From contig CAZGSQ010000004.1 of assembly GCA_964528535.1 (NCBI GenBank), forward strand, positions 8,878 to 72,877: DNA of 64,000 bases, read 5' to 3'. The DNA is from CAINVV01 sp964528535 (GTDB lineage: Bacteria; Bacteroidota; Bacteroidia; Bacteroidales; Prolixibacteraceae). Below are positions 18,201 through 28,246 of this stretch, in pieces; the first letter of the stretch is position 1; each line of letters begins with the position of its first letter. The position numbers and the translations under genes are program-made. Under the pieces are notes generated by a model. That model ran no database searches and was not told the DNA's origin. It saw only the letters and a list, made by a program, of their open reading frames with translations.

Positions 18201-19496
18201 TCAATTCCCCAATTGGTACATCAACCGTTTCAACTCAATCTCCGAAATTTTAGCCGCAAATTTTAGGTTAACCAATTGGTATCCAGTTGATTCATAGCTT
18301 TGTTGAGCTGCTTTTACATCAAGAATGGTTGCCTGGTTGACCTGAAAGCGCTGCATGACAACATAGATCAGTTTGCGTGAGAATTCAATATTTGTCTGTT
18401 GCGATTCCAGCTGCTGGAGGGTCGTATGGTAAGCCTGGAAAGTCTTTACCGCATCGGCAGTTAAAATATTGAGCAGGTTTTCCTGCTGCAATTTTGCATT
18501 CTTAAGGTTGAAAACTGCCGTTTCCTTCTGAACCTTGTAGGCATTCCCGTTGTAAATAGGTATCTGTATGGTTATTCCGGCATAAGGTCCCGAATTCAGG
18601 TTAAACAGGAACTGACCAGCGTCACTCTGGGTGCGGTTCAGGTTGTAACCCGTATTTAGCCTAAGGGACGGATAGCGCAGTGCTGTAACCTCTTTTACCA
18701 CTTGTTCGCTGATTTTAATTTGTTGTTCGGCAGACAGATACTGAGGATTTTGCTTCAGGAAGGCAAGGATAGAATTCAACTGGATGGAGCTGTCGACGGT
18801 GATGCTGTCTCCAACTTCGTAGGGGTAGTAACTCTTTTTGCTCATGAGTTGTAGCAGGTCCATCTTCGTTTGGTCTACCACCAATTTCTGAGATTTTAGG
18901 ATTTGCTGTGCCGTGTTCACGTCTATCAATGCCTGCAGGTAATCCGCATCATTGGCCATCCCAACATTCTTCCTTTCCGTGATGATCTCGAGCTTCTTTT
19001 GAGAGACATCGAGCGAATTCCATAAGATTTTGTAGTACTCACCCTGTCTGACGATGTCGTAATATTTTGCCATTACCGAAGCGATACTATTCTGAATCTG
19101 AAGGTTAAATTGTAATTCACTCTGTTTCTGAAGGTCGCTCAACCGCTCCTTTGTGGCAATCACCCTGCGGCCATTGAACAATAGCATGCCTGCAGTTATC
19201 CCGGAAGTAAGTGAATTGCCATTCACCTGACTCTTTGCTATTTCTGTCCCACTGTTTAATTTCTGGTTGACATGAGAAACAGATTGGTTGTCAGTTGCTG
19301 TGGCACTGATGGTTGGCAATCCGCCGGCAACGCCAAAACTGTTGTTTACCTTGCTAATCTCGAAGTTGTTACCAGCAATTCTGATATCAAAACTATTGGT
19401 CAAAGTAGTGTCAATGGCATTCTTCAAGGTGATGACTGGCTGAGTCAACCCTAATATTGGCAAAAGCAACAGAAGCAGGCTCAATAATTTCTTCAT
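18201..19496 (-). CDS. TolC-family outer membrane efflux protein
   Basis: 431 residues with a signal peptide (about 1-18). It has the duplicated long-helix TolC pattern: two heptad-rich halves with short beta segments, and the conserved end of the second half (LVNLKFAAKISEIELKRLMYQLG). It would form the outer-membrane channel of the pump encoded upstream. It lies 94 bp after the AcrB-type gene in the order adaptor, pump, channel. That gap carries an ATTCG-type repeat. The exported substrate is unknown. Confidence 0.92.
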   Translation of the reverse strand: MKKLLSLLLLLLPILGLTQPVITLKNAIDTTLTNSFDIRIAGNNFEISKVNNSFGVAGGLPTISATATDNQSVSHVNQKLNSGTEIAKSQVNGNSLTSGITAGMLLFNGRRVIATKERLSDLQKQSELQFNLQIQNSIASVMAKYYDIVRQGEYYKILWNSLDVSQKKLEIITERKNVGMANDADYLQALIDVNTAQQILKSQKLVVDQTKMDLLQLMSKKSYYPYEVGDSITVDSSIQLNSILAFLKQNPQYLSAEQQIKISEQVVKEVTALRYPSLRLNTGYNLNRTQSDAGQFLFNLNSGPYAGITIQIPIYNGNAYKVQKETAVFNLKNAKLQQENLLNILTADAVKTFQAYHTTLQQLESQQTNIEFSRKLIYVVMQRFQVNQATILDVKAAQQSYESTGYQLVNLKFAAKISEIELKRLMYQLGN

Positions 19497-19574
19497 TTAT
19501 CTTTCATTTAATTGTTGGGAACCGTTCTAAACTTGGTAATCAATTGAGCATTCAAAAGAAGACTCCAAATCCCC

Positions 19575-19592
19575 AATTCGTCATTCGCGATT
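19575..19592 (-). repeat. ATTCG-type intergenic repeat
   Basis: Sense strand (minus) AATCGCGAATGACGAATT directly after the RND pump stop codon. It resembles the units at 46724-46757 and 57229-57255. Confidence 0.5.
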
Positions 19593-22500
19593 ATATAAAC
19601 TGATTGTCAACTTCTTCCCTCGTTTTGTGCACTCCTGATACATAAGTATAGATGGCAGGGATCACGAACAGGGTCAGAACAAGCGAGAATATTATTCCGC
19701 CAACGATAACGATGCCCAAAGGTACGCGGCTTGAAGCAGCACCACCCATGGAGAGGGCAATTGGCAACGCTCCGAGTGAAGTGGCCAGACTCGTCATTAA
19801 GATGGGGCGCAAACGCTGGGTGGCAGCCTCGATGACTGCCTGAAATTTAGTCATCCCAATTTCCCGTTTCTTGTTGGCGAACTCCACAATCAAAATACCA
19901 TTCTTGGTCACGAGACCGATCAGGGTAATCATCCCGATCTCCGAGAAGATATTGAGCGTTTGGTTGAAGATCCAGAGACAAAGCACGGCTCCGGCAATGG
20001 CAAGCGGTACTGTAATCATGATAATAAACGGATCTTTGAAACTCTCAAACTGTGCTGCCAGAATCAGATATATCAGCAAAAGTGCCAAAATAAAGGCAAA
20101 AGAGGTATTGGACGAACTCTCTGAAAAATCACGGGAGGGACCGCTCAAAGAAGTTTGAAAACTCTCATCCAGCAACTTGTCCCCGATGGCTTGCATGGCG
20201 ACAACACCATCACCAATGGTCTTACCCTCTGCGAGTGACGCCGATATGGTGGCCGATTTGTACCTGTTGAAGTGGTACAAAGAGGGGGGATTTGCATTTG
20301 GCGTAATCTTCAACACCTCCGAGAGGGCAATGTTGTTCCCTGCATTGTTGCGGACATACAGTTTGGTGATGTCGGTAGGTTGTTGCCTGTCATGCAGTCC
20401 AACCTGACTAATTACCTGATATTGACGTCCGTTCATGATGAAGTAAGCGAGACGGCGTCCGCTGAAGGCACTCTGCATGACTGCAGCTATATCGGTGACA
20501 GTCAGACCAAGTTCGCGGGCCTTGATCCGGTCGATAAGGATATCTACTTCGGGTTTGTTAAATTTGAGGTTGACGTCTACATTCTGAAAGGTCTTGTCGT
20601 TTCGGGCGGCATCCAGAAATTTTGGAATTACCTCCTTCAGCTTGTCAAAATCTAAATTCTGAACAACATACTGAACCGGCAACGATCCCCTTGATCCCAA
20701 ACCGACCGAGATGGTCTGTTCCTCAACGGGAAAGATACGAAGGTTGTTGAAGCGCAGCACTTTCTTTGACATCTCCTTGGCAACATCACTCTGCGTTCGT
20801 TCCCGTTCGGAAGGAGGGACGAGTACCACCCTTCCGAAACCTCCGTTGACCCCTGTTTGTCCAAAGCTTGGAAGTGCCATGAAAGAGAAACTAGACTCTG
20901 GAATAGAGTCGATAAGGAAATTGCTGAACTCTTCACCTGCCTTCGACATGTAACCGTAGCTGGCTCCTTCGGGACCGGTGAGCTGAAAACGAATGCTGCT
21001 TTTGTCTTCGAGCGGTGCGAGTTCACTCTGCAAGGTTCTCCCTACAAAATAGGTTAGCAAAAGGCATGCCAACACGATGACCCATGCCATCCATCTCAGT
21101 TGGATGAACTTCTGAAGTAAATTTTTGTATCCATTCTCCATCCCCTGAAAGAATGGTTCTGTCTTCTGGTAAAACATCCCATGCCTGGCGTTCTTCCTGT
21201 TCAAATAGACGTTCAGTACCGGTGTGATCGTCAGTGAGACAAAGGCAGAAATCAGCACAGCGCTCGCCACTACCACCGCAAACTCCCGAAACAGGCTGCC
21301 CACGAACCCCTGTAGGAAGAGAACAGGCAGGAAGACAATGGCCAGCGTGATTGAGGTGGAGATGACGGCAAAGAAGATCTCTTTGCTTCCCTCCAGGGCA
21401 GCCCGGCGAATGTGCATCCCGGCTTCGAACTTCCGAAAGATGTTCTCTGTTACCACGATGCCATCATCTACGACGAGGCCGGTGGCAAGGATGATCCCCA
21501 ACAAGGAGAGTATGTTGATCGAAAAACCTGCCAGATACATCACAAAGAAGGTTGCGACCAGTGAAATGGGAATGTCTACCAATGGCCGTAAGGCAATCAT
21601 CCAGTTTCTGAAAAAGAGAAATATCACCATGATGACCAGTAGGAAAGCGATGAAAAGCGTCTCCTTTACCTCTGTCAGTGATTTTCGGATGTTCTTCGTA
21701 TTGTCGATGAGGGTGGTGAAGCTGATGTCGCCTTTTTGCGATTTTTTCACCTCCTCCAGCCGCTTGTTAAATTCGTCCGAAATATTGATGTAGTTGGCTC
21801 CCGGCTGCGGAATGATGGCCAAACCAACCGCACTCACCCCATTGAGTCGCCACATTTGTTCGTACTGTTCGGGCCCCAGTTCAACTTTGGCCAAATCACT
21901 TAGTCTGACTATCCCATCGGTGTTCTCGCGAATGATCAGATCCCTGAAATCTTTCTCTGTCGTGAGTCTTCCCAGCGCTCGGATGGTAAGCTCAGTTTTG
22001 CCTCCATAAATTTTCCCGGAAGGTGCTTCCACGTTCTCTTTGTTCAGAACCGTTGTAATATCATTGAAGGTTATGCCGTATGCATTCAACTTGTCAGGAT
22101 CGATCCAGAGCCGCATCGCGGGTCTTTTCTGGCCGATAATCATGACTGAACTGACTTCCGGAATGGTCTGAAACTTATTCTGAAGGATATTTTCAGCATA
22201 GTCGCTTAGCTCGAGCAACCCTTTGTTCGGACTCTGAACAGCCATCAGGATGATAAAATCACTGTTGGCATCGGCCTTGCTGACCACAGGGGGAGCATCG
22301 ATGTCCTGCGGCAGATTCCTCACTGCCTGACTAACCTTGTCCCTGACATCATTGGCGGCAGCTTCCAGATTGGTGCTCAGGTTAAATTCTACCGAAATGT
22401 TGCTGCTGCCAACCGAACTGGAGGAGGTGATGGTTCGAATGCCCGGTATCCCGTTGATAGACTTTTCGAGAGGCTCTGTGATCTGACTTTCTATGATATC

Positions 22501-22668
22501 GGCATTGGCCCCCGCATACGAAGTACTCACCGATATCAAGGGCGGGTCAATGGCCGGATACTCACGGATGCCTAAAAAATTAAATCCGATTACTCCGAAG
22601 AGAATCAGTGTCAAACTCATGACTGTTGCCAGTACCGGTCTTTTGAGCGAAAGTTCGGATATATTCAC
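19591..22668 (-). CDS. RND family inner-membrane efflux pump (AcrB/HAE1 type)
   Basis: 1025 residues with two six-TM halves and two large periplasmic loops. The N-terminal signature is LSLKRPVLATVMSL. Transmembrane helix 4 carries the adjacent proton-relay aspartates in ATGLVVDDGIVVTENI, and the second half has ITLIGLVTKNGILIVEF. This is the hydrophobe/amphiphile exporter (HAE1) type driven by proton motive force, not the heavy-metal (CusA) type, which would show a different helix 4 motif. It lies 37 bp after the adaptor gene and forms a tripartite system with it and the TolC-type protein. Confidence 0.96.
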   Translation of the reverse strand: MNISELSLKRPVLATVMSLTLILFGVIGFNFLGIREYPAIDPPLISVSTSYAGANADIIESQITEPLEKSINGIPGIRTITSSSSVGSSNISVEFNLSTNLEAAANDVRDKVSQAVRNLPQDIDAPPVVSKADANSDFIILMAVQSPNKGLLELSDYAENILQNKFQTIPEVSSVMIIGQKRPAMRLWIDPDKLNAYGITFNDITTVLNKENVEAPSGKIYGGKTELTIRALGRLTTEKDFRDLIIRENTDGIVRLSDLAKVELGPEQYEQMWRLNGVSAVGLAIIPQPGANYINISDEFNKRLEEVKKSQKGDISFTTLIDNTKNIRKSLTEVKETLFIAFLLVIMVIFLFFRNWMIALRPLVDIPISLVATFFVMYLAGFSINILSLLGIILATGLVVDDGIVVTENIFRKFEAGMHIRRAALEGSKEIFFAVISTSITLAIVFLPVLFLQGFVGSLFREFAVVVASAVLISAFVSLTITPVLNVYLNRKNARHGMFYQKTEPFFQGMENGYKNLLQKFIQLRWMAWVIVLACLLLTYFVGRTLQSELAPLEDKSSIRFQLTGPEGASYGYMSKAGEEFSNFLIDSIPESSFSFMALPSFGQTGVNGGFGRVVLVPPSERERTQSDVAKEMSKKVLRFNNLRIFPVEEQTISVGLGSRGSLPVQYVVQNLDFDKLKEVIPKFLDAARNDKTFQNVDVNLKFNKPEVDILIDRIKARELGLTVTDIAAVMQSAFSGRRLAYFIMNGRQYQVISQVGLHDRQQPTDITKLYVRNNAGNNIALSEVLKITPNANPPSLYHFNRYKSATISASLAEGKTIGDGVVAMQAIGDKLLDESFQTSLSGPSRDFSESSSNTSFAFILALLLIYLILAAQFESFKDPFIIMITVPLAIAGAVLCLWIFNQTLNIFSEIGMITLIGLVTKNGILIVEFANKKREIGMTKFQAVIEAATQRLRPILMTSLATSLGALPIALSMGGAASSRVPLGIVIVGGIIFSLVLTLFVIPAIYTYVSGVHKTREEVDNQFI

Positions 22669-22705
22669 GTTGAAGAATAGTTGGATTGAATGATCAAATC
22701 TGAAT

Positions 22706-23746
22706 TTAGCTTTTTTCTTTCAGGCTTCTTACCCGTTTTACTTTGACGGAAGCTTTCGGCCTGACAAACAGCATACCACTGACAATGATAGAGTCACCGG
22801 GATGTACCCCGCTGGTTAATTCGACCAGATTGGCATTTCTCAACCCTGTTTCAACATTCACGAACACAGCCTTCCCTTTTTGAACCATCACAACCTGATT
22901 AGAAAGCGCATCGGGGATGATGGCATTTGATGGAACCATGATCCCTTTCCGGGTTTGGGCCAAAAATACCTTGACGAATGCCCCGGGATGGATCATCCCC
23001 TTGACAAGCATCGCCCTGACCTTGATGTTCCTTGATACCGTATTGATCTGTGGCTCGATGGCAGTGATGGTGGCATCCAGGTAATCGTCGAACCCATCTG
23101 TCTGAATTTTTACCTTGTTCCCCTTGTCGATCAGTGAGGCGAAGGTCTCGGGAACTGTAAAATCTATTTTCACCTTGTCGGTCTGGTGAATGCTGCCAAT
23201 CAGGGTCTGTGGCGTCACATAGGCGCCCGGACTAACCACGCGAATGCCAAGCTCGCCCGAAAATGGAGCCTTTATCATCGTTTTGTCAATCTGTGCATTG
23301 ATCACCTTCATGTTGGCTGTAATGGTATTTACCTGGCTCAGGGCTGCATCGTAATCAGCCTGGTTCACTCCGTTCACTTTCAACAGGTCACTCAAGCGCT
23401 TCAAAGTCTTGTTGGCCAAATCAAGCTGCGTTTTTTGCTGTTCAAGCTGTGCCTGCAAATCGGCATCATTTACCCTTGCCAACAAGGTTCCTTGCTTGAC
23501 GTTGGCTCCATCCGGCAGATTCAGGTAGGTAAGTCTGCCACTCACTTCGGGATGCAATTCAGCCATCTCGTTCGCCAAAACACTCCCGTTCACCTCCAGG
23601 TTGCTTGCAACATCTTCGTCACCGGCAACAACAACCTCCACCATCACTGCTGGTTTCTCTGTTGAGGCCTGTTCTTTGTTCTTTGCCTTGCACGAAAAGA
23701 GCAGCGAAAGCAAAATCATCGAACCCATAACTCCCTTGTAAATCAT
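22706..23746 (-). CDS. RND efflux periplasmic adaptor (AcrA/MexA type) lipoprotein
   Basis: 346 residues. Lipobox LFSC (cysteine about 19) suggests a lipid anchor in the inner membrane. The order is lipoyl-like half (GRLTYLNLPDGANVKQGTLLARV), a short alpha-helical hairpin (about 90-140), lipoyl half 2 (MIKAPFSGELGIRVVSPGAYV), beta barrel, and membrane-proximal domain. It bridges the pump and the outer-membrane channel. It is the first gene of the three-gene unit, 143 bp after the CBM9-like gene on the same strand. Confidence 0.93.
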   Translation of the reverse strand: MIYKGVMGSMILLSLLFSCKAKNKEQASTEKPAVMVEVVVAGDEDVASNLEVNGSVLANEMAELHPEVSGRLTYLNLPDGANVKQGTLLARVNDADLQAQLEQQKTQLDLANKTLKRLSDLLKVNGVNQADYDAALSQVNTITANMKVINAQIDKTMIKAPFSGELGIRVVSPGAYVTPQTLIGSIHQTDKVKIDFTVPETFASLIDKGNKVKIQTDGFDDYLDATITAIEPQINTVSRNIKVRAMLVKGMIHPGAFVKVFLAQTRKGIMVPSNAIIPDALSNQVVMVQKGKAVFVNVETGLRNANLVELTSGVHPGDSIIVSGMLFVRPKASVKVKRVRSLKEKS

Positions 23747-23889
23747 AAACCAATAATTTTATTTGTCTAATACATACTGCTTTTATACTAAAAATCATCC
23801 AATTGGTTACCCGTTAGCTACCAAAATTGGCGAAATCTGTCCATTTTGGGCTTCCCAACCGAAAGCATTTGGAAACCTAACTGACGCCT

Positions 23890-24786
23890 CTATTTTGAAG
23901 GTACAGATAGCCTGAATTTTTGCTTGAAAGATTCCCTTTCAAAAAAACTTCCCCTGTCACCTGACTCCGATCCCTGGTACCTGCCGCCACCTGCTCCTTC
24001 GCCCTCCATGCCACCACCCCTGCGTCCTCCGCCCATACTTCCAGACCTTCCTCCGCCTGACCTGCCACCCATCCTGGATCTTTCACCAACACCTCCTCCT
24101 GAGGAAGAAGGGCGATCCATGGCATTCACTGCAACTTCAAGGGTGAACAATTGGTTCACTTGTCCGGCCTCTTCGACAAAAAGTTCTGTCAGCGGGATGG
24201 CCATCTCAAAGACAACCTGCCGAAGGGAATCGACTCCAATTCCAATGTCAATACCCTTCTTATCGTTCAACGATATTTCGGATATGTTCGATTTGAAACC
24301 TTTGGCCTTGACCAATGTCATCTCAAGTTCATCAATTTTCTCAGATTTTTTGGAAATGGGGTTTCCTTCAAATTTCCCGGCTCCTCTTTGGCCTGCCATA
24401 CCCTTGATCCTTGGGAAAAGTAGTACCGACTTGTATTTGTGTTTGTTCTCTTTTGATGAGATGCCAACCGACCAACCCGCATTCAACAGTTTTTTCATCT
24501 TGAGATCATCTTTCCCGGTAAAACAGAGGTACAGATTCCTGTTGTCATTCCCAATGGCAAAAAGCAGTCCGGTCTTGTCGTCATAGAAATTCAGTGGCTG
24601 GGTCCAATCCTTGTCGTTCCCGTCGACCAGAATTGGCGAAACGATGATCCTGGCGTTTGAAACATCTCCCTGTGCAGATGAAGGGATCGAAAAAGTGGTT
24701 AACAGGATGACCATGAGAACCATGAAACTGACCAATGAACCGGCAAATGATTCGGCACCAACAGGAAGCGAAATATTTCTTGGCAT
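23890..24786 (-). CDS. Secreted CBM9-like protein with Gly/Arg-rich loop
   Basis: 298 residues. A hydrophobic N-terminal segment (about 17-38, ending SAQG) is a signal peptide. Residues about 45-120 resemble CBM9/DOMON-like beta sandwiches (ILVDGNDKDWTQPLNFYDD, LLFAIGNDNRNLYLCFTG). The motif IDIGIGVDSLRQVVFEMAIPLTEL fits the last conserved strand pair. Residues 229-279 are a low-complexity insert of about 55% Gly plus Arg, Ser and Met, followed by the terminal strand (KQKFRLSVPSK). It lies between the DUF4249 gene and the RND adaptor. Function unknown; ligand binding at the cell surface is an inference. Confidence 0.7.
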   Translation of the reverse strand: MPRNISLPVGAESFAGSLVSFMVLMVILLTTFSIPSSAQGDVSNARIIVSPILVDGNDKDWTQPLNFYDDKTGLLFAIGNDNRNLYLCFTGKDDLKMKKLLNAGWSVGISSKENKHKYKSVLLFPRIKGMAGQRGAGKFEGNPISKKSEKIDELEMTLVKAKGFKSNISEISLNDKKGIDIGIGVDSLRQVVFEMAIPLTELFVEEAGQVNQLFTLEVAVNAMDRPSSSGGGVGERSRMGGRSGGGRSGSMGGGRRGGGMEGEGAGGGRYQGSESGDRGSFFERESFKQKFRLSVPSK

Positions 24787-24911
24787 CTAATTAAATTGTT
24801 AGAAGTTAAATACTTGAGTAGAATTCCTGTCAATCCGCAGTGCAGTGATTCTTCATCTCTTTATTTTGACTCATTCTACCCTATTTAGTTTAATGCCGGA
24901 TGGAATTTTGT

Positions 24912-25766
24912 CTATTTCCCGACTGTCGATGACAATTTTCGAACAGAACAGGCATTGAAATAGCCCAATGCTCCGCCACTTATGTTGGAAATAGGATTGG
25001 CAGGTGAGGCCGATTGTCCTCCTTCACTACCCGCAGTTCGGAAATAGTCGAATACCCCTTTGTCGATGGATTCGAGCCAAACAGTTACCTTGTCGCCACT
25101 CACCAGTTTGAGATCGGTACCTCTCGACATCAGTGCGTAATTGATAGGGGCTCCCTGAAAAAGTTCATCTTCAATTACATAGTAGATTTTTTGTTGAACG
25201 CTGTTGATGAAATAGACCAGGCGATAATAATTCTTGGCAAAGGGTGGGTCGAGGAAATGAACCATGGTGCCTTTCTCTCCGCTGATTGGGCTGGAAGCAA
25301 AGTAAATACTGTCCATTGCAACCGCATACGGCATCGTCGACATGGCCTCGTACGACTCTGTGCCAGTTTTAACACTTAGCGAATAATTCCTACCGGGAAT
25401 GCCCCTTAATTTGGAAGTTACATAGGTCCCTGAAACAAGTTCAGTCAACGTTTCTGACTGACTGCCATTGTCTGAAATCACTACCTTGGCACCCGTAACC
25501 GGAGGATAATTGCTCGATTGATCGAAGTTAACGGATCTGGATATTTTTACCTGAAACGGCCCCGACTGATCGTAAACATTTCCCTGGATAACTATTTTCG
25601 AAGTAGAGCCATTCAAATCAATTTGGATCACCTTTTCACATGCGGCCAGCGCCAGGAGTGGAATCAAAAGTAACGAATACCTTAAGACTGGACGAATCTT
25701 CACGAACCCGTATAACAAGGCTTCGGGAATGAGACTGAACAACTTGAGGGTACCGGTTCTTTTCAT
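24912..25766 (-). CDS. DUF4249 family lipoprotein
   Basis: 284 residues. A rather long N-terminus with a hydrophobic segment ends in lipobox LAAC (cysteine about 43). The first mature block CEKVIQIDLNGSTSKIVIQGNV is the DUF4249 hallmark. Known context: DUF4249 genes follow SusC-unrelated TonB receptors in Bacteroidota, and this one follows such a receptor by 5 bp, so the two are co-transcribed and probably work together in uptake of an unknown ligand at the outer membrane. An internal start nearer the hydrophobic segment (no ATG seen) is not available. Confidence 0.88.
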   Translation of the reverse strand: MKRTGTLKLFSLIPEALLYGFVKIRPVLRYSLLLIPLLALAACEKVIQIDLNGSTSKIVIQGNVYDQSGPFQVKISRSVNFDQSSNYPPVTGAKVVISDNGSQSETLTELVSGTYVTSKLRGIPGRNYSLSVKTGTESYEAMSTMPYAVAMDSIYFASSPISGEKGTMVHFLDPPFAKNYYRLVYFINSVQQKIYYVIEDELFQGAPINYALMSRGTDLKLVSGDKVTVWLESIDKGVFDYFRTAGSEGGQSASPANPISNISGGALGYFNACSVRKLSSTVGK

Positions 25767-25771
25767 GGAAT

Positions 25772-28090
25772 TCAGAATTTGAAGTTGTAGGTGACAGATG
25801 GAATCATCTTGAAGAGCGTCGTCTGTACAGCTTCGGTCTTGGATGGATCAGATTTGCTATCGCGGAAGGTGATGATGTAGGCATTCTCGTGCCCATAGGC
25901 ATTGTAGACAGAAAAATTCCAACTCGATTCAAATTTGATGCTCTTCTTCTTGATCCAGGTAGCACCGAAGTCGAGTCTGTGATAGGCCGGCATGCGGTTG
26001 GCATTGCGATCCGTGTAATAAAACATGGTTTTTCCTTCGATGGTGTACTTTCCTACCGGGAAGGTCACGGCATTGCCTGTGTAGTAAACCCAGGTTGCCG
26101 AAATTGTCCATCGCTTGCTGAGTTCATAGATGCCCACCAGCGAGATATCGTGTGTTCTGTCCTGTTTGGCTGGGAAAAAGCTCCCGTTGTTGATGCCATC
26201 AAATTTTCGTTCAGTCCTCGAAAGGGTGTAGCTCAGCCAACCATTGAACTTGCCCTGTTTCTTCTTGAGAAAAAGTTCCAGACCATAGGCCCTGCCCTGG
26301 CCAAACAAAATCTGTGACTCCACATTTTCATTGAAGATCAGTTCAGCACCATTCTTGTAATCAATCTGATTTTCAAGCTTCTTGTAATAGGTCTCCACAG
26401 AAAATTCGTACATATTGTCCTTGAAATTCCGGTAATAGCCGAGCGACACCTGATCGGATAACTCCGGCTTGACATTGTTGCTGCTTGGAATCCATAGATC
26501 TGTTGGATTGCCGGAGGTGGAGTTGGAAAGCAGGTGAAGGTTCTGCACATTCCGGCTCAGGGAAGCCTTTACAGAACTCTCCTTGCTGATCAGATAGTCC
26601 ATCGTTAAACGTGGTTCCAGGTTGGTGTAGGTCTTAATAAATTGCCCGGAAGCGTAAGTGGCAACGCTCGAAACATTCCCGTTTGCATCGTAGGTATAGA
26701 AATTTCCGGGTCCAAGTGCACTGAAGAGTGAGAGCCGTGCCCCATATTCCATGCCAATTTTTTCGTTAAAATGGTATTGGTGCGAGAAGTACAGGGAATT
26801 TTCCCAATCGAATTTATTGGTAAGGTTCTTTAAATTAATGTTGTTGTCTGAAGTAATCACCCCAGGAATAATCTTATGGTAGGTAGAGTTGAATCCAAAT
26901 TTTAATGTCGAGCGCTCCTGAAGGTAATACTGGAGGTCCTCTTTGATGCCATAATCCTGAATCCTGGAAATAATGTTCAGCTTGTTGCCGTTGTTGATGT
27001 AAATTTTATAGTCATAATTGCTGAAAATCAGCGAGGTGTTGGAGAATAATTTGTCTGAGAAGAGATGGTTCCAGCGCAGTGTTCCCGAAATATTTCCCCA
27101 ATTGATGCCGAAGATATTCTTCAATGAAATTAAATCCTTGCCGAAATAGCCAGAAAGATAGATCCTGTTGTTGCTGTTGAGCCGGTAGCTGGCCTTGGCA
27201 TTCAGGTCATAGAAATAGAGTCTGGTCTGGTTCCGTGTTGTATCTGAAGAGAGTTTCAGAAAAAGATCGGCATAAGTCCTTCGGGCAGTCACCATGAAGG
27301 AGCCTTTGTCTTTCACGATAGGTCCTTCTACATTGACGCGTGAAGAGATCAGCCCGATGCCGCCCGAAACCCTGGTCTTCTGGTCGTTGCCGTCGTTCAT
27401 CTTGATATCCAGTACCGAAGAGAGCCTTCCGCCGTATTCGGCTGGTTCATTGCCCTTGTAAACGGTGATGTCCTTGATCGCATCCGAATTAAAAACAGAG
27501 AAGAACCCCATCAAATGAGAGGCATTGAAGACGGTGGCCTCATCGAGCAAAATCAAATTCTGATCGGAAGAGCCACCCCGCACATTGAATCCACTGCTGC
27601 CTTCTCCTGCCGGCTTGATCCCGGGAAGCAGCTGGATGGTCTTTAAAACATCGTTCTCCCCGAAAAGAACAGGGATACTCTTGATCTCATTGGTGTTGAG
27701 CTTTTGAATCCCCATCCCTGTTTTTGTGACATTCTCATCGCGCCTTTGGCCGGAGACTACCACCTCGTCAAGCGTGTTGACCTGCTCGGTAAGTACAAAA
27801 TTCTGCTTGACGGATTGCATCAGGCTGATCTGCTTGATTTGGGAAGCATAACCTGTGAACTGGCCGACAACTTGATAATGACCCGCCGGCAGGGTGATGG
27901 AATAAAAGCCGTAAGCATTGGTGCCAACGCCTTTCCCTTGCAACTCTTTGATGGTTACAGTGGCGCCAATCAGATTTTCTCCGGTCTTGGCATCCTTGAT
28001 AAATCCCGAGATGGTGAATTTTTGTTGTGCAGAAACTTGAATGGCGAGCGCCAAGTAAAGCAGAAACACAATCGATTTAAGTCTATTCAT
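25772..28090 (-). CDS. TonB-dependent outer membrane receptor with carboxypeptidase-like N-domain
   Basis: 772 residues. Signal peptide (about 1-21), then a carboxypeptidase-regulatory-like beta domain (about 26-105; GENLIGATVTIKEL), then the plug (about 115-235; GFNVRGGSSDQNLILLDEATVFNASHLMGF). The remaining 540 residues form a beta barrel with alternating aromatic strands. The shortness and the plug sequence (LKTIQLLPGIKPAGEGSSGF) separate it from SusC. It imports a ligand across the outer membrane with TonB energy. Its partner is the DUF4249 lipoprotein. The substrate is unknown; no iron-uptake motif was seen. Confidence 0.94.
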   Translation of the reverse strand: MNRLKSIVFLLYLALAIQVSAQQKFTISGFIKDAKTGENLIGATVTIKELQGKGVGTNAYGFYSITLPAGHYQVVGQFTGYASQIKQISLMQSVKQNFVLTEQVNTLDEVVVSGQRRDENVTKTGMGIQKLNTNEIKSIPVLFGENDVLKTIQLLPGIKPAGEGSSGFNVRGGSSDQNLILLDEATVFNASHLMGFFSVFNSDAIKDITVYKGNEPAEYGGRLSSVLDIKMNDGNDQKTRVSGGIGLISSRVNVEGPIVKDKGSFMVTARRTYADLFLKLSSDTTRNQTRLYFYDLNAKASYRLNSNNRIYLSGYFGKDLISLKNIFGINWGNISGTLRWNHLFSDKLFSNTSLIFSNYDYKIYINNGNKLNIISRIQDYGIKEDLQYYLQERSTLKFGFNSTYHKIIPGVITSDNNINLKNLTNKFDWENSLYFSHQYHFNEKIGMEYGARLSLFSALGPGNFYTYDANGNVSSVATYASGQFIKTYTNLEPRLTMDYLISKESSVKASLSRNVQNLHLLSNSTSGNPTDLWIPSSNNVKPELSDQVSLGYYRNFKDNMYEFSVETYYKKLENQIDYKNGAELIFNENVESQILFGQGRAYGLELFLKKKQGKFNGWLSYTLSRTERKFDGINNGSFFPAKQDRTHDISLVGIYELSKRWTISATWVYYTGNAVTFPVGKYTIEGKTMFYYTDRNANRMPAYHRLDFGATWIKKKSIKFESSWNFSVYNAYGHENAYIITFRDSKSDPSKTEAVQTTLFKMIPSVTYNFKF

Positions 28091-28246
28091 ACAAACACCT
28101 CTATCATAGCTCGTCGCAGCTTCATATTTTGACTGAAACAGTGCACAAAATCAACTGATAATTTTACGACGCTATCTCAATGACAATGATAATCAATCCA
28201 AATTAGATTGTAACCTGATTTCACCAGAAACTACTCTTTACCCCCG

